Source of the DNA: Alphaproteobacteria bacterium
Lineage (GTDB): Bacteria; Pseudomonadota; Alphaproteobacteria; Micropepsales; Micropepsaceae
Direction: 5' to 3'
DNA length: 64,000 bases
Assembly (NCBI GenBank): GCA_023259375.1
Contig: JAHFQC010000008.1
Span: 27,388 to 91,387 of the forward strand
The translations under genes and the position numbers were made by a program. Numbering within the stretch: the stretch's first letter is position 1; every line of letters begins with the position of its first letter. The notes beneath the pieces are model-generated. The model was not told where the DNA came from, searched no databases, and saw only the letters and a program-made list of their open reading frames with translations. Of this stretch, positions 60,118-64,000 are shown in pieces.

Positions 60118-62772
60118 ATGAAAAGAATTTTGCTGGCCATCGCCGCTGTTGCGATGACCGCGACGGCCGCGTCGGCTGCCGTCAAAGTGGAACAGGGGCT
60201 GGTCGAAGGCAAAGTCGAAGACGGTTTGACCGTCTATCGCGGCATTCCTTTCGCCGCTCCGCCGGTGGGCAATTTGCGCTGGCGGGGGCCGCAGCCGGCG
60301 GCGAAATGGAGCGGCGTGCGTCATGCCGGCAAGTACGCGCCGTACTGCCCGCAGAACAATTTCGGTCCCGATTACACCCGCGCGGTGTCGAACGAGGACT
60401 GCCTTTATCTCAACGTCTGGACGCCGGCCAAGACGGCCAACGACAAGATCCCGGTCCTTGTTTGGATCCATGGCGGCGGTTTCGCAGCGGGCGCCAATTC
60501 CGAACCGCTGTTTGACGGCGACGTTCTGGCCAAAAAAGGCGTGGTGCTGGTCAACATCACCTACCGGCTTGGCATTCTCGGCTTCCTCGCCCATCCCGAG
60601 TTGAGCAAGGAAACCGCCAACCACGTCTCCGGCAATTACGGTCTGCTCGATCAAATTGCCGCGCTGAAGTGGATCAAGAAGAACATCGCGGCCTTCGGCG
60701 GTGATCCGAATAAGGTCACGATTTTCGGTGAGTCGGCCGGTGGTATTTCCGTCAGCATGCTGGCGGCTTCGCCGCTCGCCAAAGGTCTGTTCGAAGGCGT
60801 CATCTCCGACAGCGGCGGGTCGTTCGGTTCGGTGCGAGCATCCGGCGGTCCCGGCGAAAACATGCGCCCGCTGCCGAGCGCCGAAAAGGACGGCTTGGCG
60901 TTCCAGCTTACGGCCGGTGCGAATTCTCTGGCCGAGCTGCGCAAGCTTCCGCCCGACAAGATCCTCGCCGCCACGCGCGGCATGGCCTGGCCGAATGTCG
61001 ACGGCTATGTCATCCCGTCGGATCAAGTCTCGCTCTACGACGCCAAGAAGTTCAACGACACCAACATCCTGGTCGGCTACAACTCCGACGAAGGACTGAG
61101 CTTCTCGCGGTTCAACGATCCGCAGTCCTACAAGGATGCGACCCACAAGCGCTATGTGGGCTACGCCGACAAGCTGCTGGAAGCCTATCCGGCCGGCGAC
61201 AAGGGCCATCCCAAAACGGCCCGCGATCTCGCCCGCGATACGGCGTTCGGCTGGCACACCTGGACCTGGGCCCGCAAGCAATCGAGCCTCGGCAAAGGCA
61301 AGGCCTATCTTTACTTCTTCGATCAGCATCCGGACCACGCCGCCGGAACGCCCGAAGAGGGCCATGGCGTGGCGCACGGCCTCGATCTGCCGTTCGTGTT
61401 CGGCCATCCCGGCGGGTGGGGCAGCAAGGTCTCCGATTCCGATCAGCGCACCTCCGACATGATGGCGACCTACTGGACCAACTTCGCCAAGACTGGCAAT
61501 CCCAACGGTTCGGGCGTTCCCGAATGGCCAGCTTTCACAGAAGCCAACCAGCAGACGATGGTGCTGACGGCCGCGGCGCATCCCGAAACGGTTCCGAGCC
61601 TTGACGGCCTCAAGACGCTCGACGCCTATTTTGCCTGGCGCCGTTCGCCGGAGGGCATGAAGGCCTCGGCCGTCGAAGATGCCAAGCCGTCACCGACCAA
61701 CGTCATGGGCGCCGAATATCCGCGCGTTCTCAGCGACAAGTCGGTGGCCTTCCAGCTCAAGGCGCCTGACGCCAAGTCGGTTGCCGTCGAGATGCTGGGC
61801 GGCCCCAAGTACCCGATGACCAAAGGCGCCGACGGCGTTTGGACGGTCGTTTCTCCGCCGATGGTCGAAGGCCTCCATTACTACTCTCTGCTGATCGATG
61901 GCGTGGCGGTCAACGATCCGGGCACCAACACCTATTTCGGCGCCAGCAAGGCGATGAGTGCGGTGGAAGTGCTCGAAGATGGCGTCAGCTATTACCTCGC
62001 CAAAGACGTGCCGCATGGCGACGTGCGGGTCCGTCTCTACAAGTCAAAAGTCACCGGCCAGTGGCGCCGGGCGCTCGTCTACACGCCGCCGGGCTATGAC
62101 CGCGATACCACCACCCGTTATCCGGTGCTCTATCTTCAGCACGGCGCCGGTGAAAACGAGACCGGCTGGACGAACCAGGGCAAGGCCAATCTGATTCTCG
62201 ACAATCTGATCGCCGAGAAGAGGGCCGTGCCGATGATCGTGGTCATGGACAACGGTTATGCGGTGCAGGCCGCTGGTCCGTTCGCTCCGCCGCCCGCGGC
62301 TGGGCCGTTGCCGGACTTCACGGCCTTTGAGAATGTCATGCTCAAGGACGTGATTCCGATGATTGATGCGGATTTCCGCACCATCACCGATCGGGACCAT
62401 CGCGCCGTGGCCGGCCTTTCGATGGGCGGCTTGCAGGCGACCAAGCTGGGCACCAGCCACCTCGACCTGTTCGCGTATATCGGCGGCTTCTCCGGCACGA
62501 TGAACATCTTCGTCAAAGAACCGCTTGATCCGGCGACGTCGTTCGAAGGCCGCTTCAAGGATGCCAAGGCCATCAACAGCAAGATCAAGCTGCTGTGGGT
62601 CGGTATCGGCACCGCCGAGCCGCCGATGTTCCAGAAGACGATTGCCGACTTCCGCACCTTCCTCGACAAGGCCGGGGTCAAATACGACTACTTCGCCTCG
62701 CCGGGTACCTCACACGAGTGGCTGACGTGGCGCCGCGACCTGAACGACTTCGCTCCGAAGCTGTTCAAATAG
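60118..62772 (+). CDS. Bifunctional secreted esterase: carboxylesterase type B fused to E-set plus CE1/esterase D-like domain
   Basis: N-terminal GIPFAAPPVGNLRWRGPQP, FGESAGGIS; C-terminal half AKSVAVEMLGGPKYPMTKGADGVWTVVSPP, ALVYTPPGYDRDTTTRYPVLYLQHGAGENETGW, AVAGLSMGGLQATKLG, SPGTSHEWLTWRRDL. Confidence 0.88.
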   Translation: MKRILLAIAAVAMTATAASAAVKVEQGLVEGKVEDGLTVYRGIPFAAPPVGNLRWRGPQPAAKWSGVRHAGKYAPYCPQNNFGPDYTRAVSNEDCLYLNVWTPAKTANDKIPVLVWIHGGGFAAGANSEPLFDGDVLAKKGVVLVNITYRLGILGFLAHPELSKETANHVSGNYGLLDQIAALKWIKKNIAAFGGDPNKVTIFGESAGGISVSMLAASPLAKGLFEGVISDSGGSFGSVRASGGPGENMRPLPSAEKDGLAFQLTAGANSLAELRKLPPDKILAATRGMAWPNVDGYVIPSDQVSLYDAKKFNDTNILVGYNSDEGLSFSRFNDPQSYKDATHKRYVGYADKLLEAYPAGDKGHPKTARDLARDTAFGWHTWTWARKQSSLGKGKAYLYFFDQHPDHAAGTPEEGHGVAHGLDLPFVFGHPGGWGSKVSDSDQRTSDMMATYWTNFAKTGNPNGSGVPEWPAFTEANQQTMVLTAAAHPETVPSLDGLKTLDAYFAWRRSPEGMKASAVEDAKPSPTNVMGAEYPRVLSDKSVAFQLKAPDAKSVAVEMLGGPKYPMTKGADGVWTVVSPPMVEGLHYYSLLIDGVAVNDPGTNTYFGASKAMSAVEVLEDGVSYYLAKDVPHGDVRVRLYKSKVTGQWRRALVYTPPGYDRDTTTRYPVLYLQHGAGENETGWTNQGKANLILDNLIAEKRAVPMIVVMDNGYAVQAAGPFAPPPAAGPLPDFTAFENVMLKDVIPMIDADFRTITDRDHRAVAGLSMGGLQATKLGTSHLDLFAYIGGFSGTMNIFVKEPLDPATSFEGRFKDAKAINSKIKLLWVGIGTAEPPMFQKTIADFRTFLDKAGVKYDYFASPGTSHEWLTWRRDLNDFAPKLFK

Positions 62773-62973
62773 ATGTTCGGCAGGCGGTGGCGAACAGTCA
62801 CCGCCTTCGCCGCCCCGCGATTTTGCGAACGGGGATGTTTTCTAAGTCACTGAAATAGATATATAAATTTTATCACCCAAGGTTTCTGTCGGGAGCCGTT
62901 GCCGGGTCGCGTCTCCATTTAGGGCTTCGGCCATTCCGCCGCGCCTTTCGCTGTTCGGCAATTCGCGTTAGCA

Positions 62974-64000
62974 ATGGACATCACCATCGAACGAGACCCG
63001 CGTATGGTCATCTCCAGCAAAAACCGGCCGCCCAAGATGTCCGATATTGCGCGACTGGCAGGCGTCCACACATCCACCGTGTCACGTGCCTTGGCCGGTA
63101 GTCCGCTGGTCGAAAAAAGCATGCGCGAGAAAATCCTGCGCATCGCACGCAGCCACGGCTACATCGTGAATTCGACCGCGCGCAGTCTGCGCCTGCAGCG
63201 CACGCAGGCGATCAGCGTTGTGTTTCCGCTCGGTCACGAAGTCGCCCAGCCGCTGACTGATCCCTTTTTCGTGCAGATGATCGGCTATCTGGCGGACATG
63301 ATCACCCAGCGTGGCTATGGCCTGTTCCTGCAGAAGATCGTGCCGCCGATGGAAGACTGGCTGACCAACCTGATTGCCTCGAAGCGGTCTGACGGCATCA
63401 TCGTCATCGGCCAAAGTACCGAGCACGAGGCGCTCGAGGCGGTCGCGGAAAACTATAAGCCGCTTGTGGTTTGGGGTGGGCAGATCGAGCGGCAATCCTA
63501 TTGCACGGTCGGTTCCGACAATGTCGCTGGGGCGAGGCTTGCAACCGAGCATCTGTTGTCGCTGGGGCGCCGTCAGCTCGTATTTCTCGGCGATACCAAA
63601 GTTCCCGAATTGCGTCTGCGCTACAAAGGCTACTGCCAGGCGCTCGCCAGTGCACCGCGCGGCACGGCCCCAAAACGCAACATTCCCACACATATGACGG
63701 CTGATCAGGCATTCGAGGCCATGACCGCCGTTCTGGCGAAGGGTGAGAAGTTCGACGGCGTCGTCTGCGCCACCGATGTGATAGCGATGAGCGCCATCCG
63801 GGCCATCGCCGCCGCCGGCAAGCGCGTACCGCAAGACATTTCCGTCGTCGGTTACGATGACCTGACCTTGGCGGCGCACACGAACCCGTCGCTGACGACG
63901 GTGCGCCAGAACATCGAGACCGGTGCCCGCCACCTGATCGATCTGTTGTTCCGCCGCATGGAAGACGAGCCGACAGAGTCGATCACGATGGCGCCGGAAC
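62974..64000 (+). CDS. LacI family transcriptional regulator, 3' truncated by window edge
   Basis: RPPKMSDIARLAGVHTSTVSRALAGSPLVEKSMREKILRIARSHGYIVNSTARSLR; frame open to window end (absent from ORF track because no stop); start 62974 or 63004. Confidence 0.92.
   Translation, partial: MDITIERDPRMVISSKNRPPKMSDIARLAGVHTSTVSRALAGSPLVEKSMREKILRIARSHGYIVNSTARSLRLQRTQAISVVFPLGHEVAQPLTDPFFVQMIGYLADMITQRGYGLFLQKIVPPMEDWLTNLIASKRSDGIIVIGQSTEHEALEAVAENYKPLVVWGGQIERQSYCTVGSDNVAGARLATEHLLSLGRRQLVFLGDTKVPELRLRYKGYCQALASAPRGTAPKRNIPTHMTADQAFEAMTAVLAKGEKFDGVVCATDVIAMSAIRAIAAAGKRVPQDISVVGYDDLTLAAHTNPSLTTVRQNIETGARHLIDLLFRRMEDEPTESITMAPE

Noticed and set aside
59986-61581. 531 aa minus-strand ORF
   Set aside because: Antisense shadow of the carboxylesterase fusion gene.

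Overview
This is a 64 kb window of GC-rich chromosomal DNA. Codon usage, UrcA, the LeuB/LeuD layout and palindromic repeats of the TCATGGCCGGGC and TCATCCCGGACGCGCC types suggest an alphaproteobacterium. Most of it is ordinary chromosome: M16 peptidase, esterases, Ndh-like oxidoreductase, PyrD, LeuB/LeuD, a thioredoxin/LON/Trm112/DUF971 block, SpeE/SpeD, PepN, CobA, phosphohexomutase, DusA and three TonB-dependent receptors. The strongest observations are: (1) an IS110-family element (about 52777-53908) inserted into a palindromic intergenic repeat. Its 5' non-coding end carries what reads as a complete bridge RNA, with segments matching both the disrupted target and the element's own right end around a shared CT core. 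(2) A KirBac-like potassium channel gene whose TVGYG selectivity filter is replaced by SINYS. (3) A LacI-type catabolic locus at the right edge (TonB receptor, ceramidase-like hydrolase, carboxylesterase-CE1 fusion, LacI) with two LacI-consensus operators in the divergent promoter region. (4) A speD leader with a cUUCGg hairpin followed by a terminator-like hairpin. (5) A cluster of three single-domain PAS_5-type proteins. (6) An M10-like metalloprotease with internal RTX repeats and six C-terminal FG-GAP-like repeats. (7) An AbiH-like defence gene next to a REP-like palindrome. No rRNA, tRNA or CRISPR array was recognised. All family calls come from reading the translations; no database search was run.
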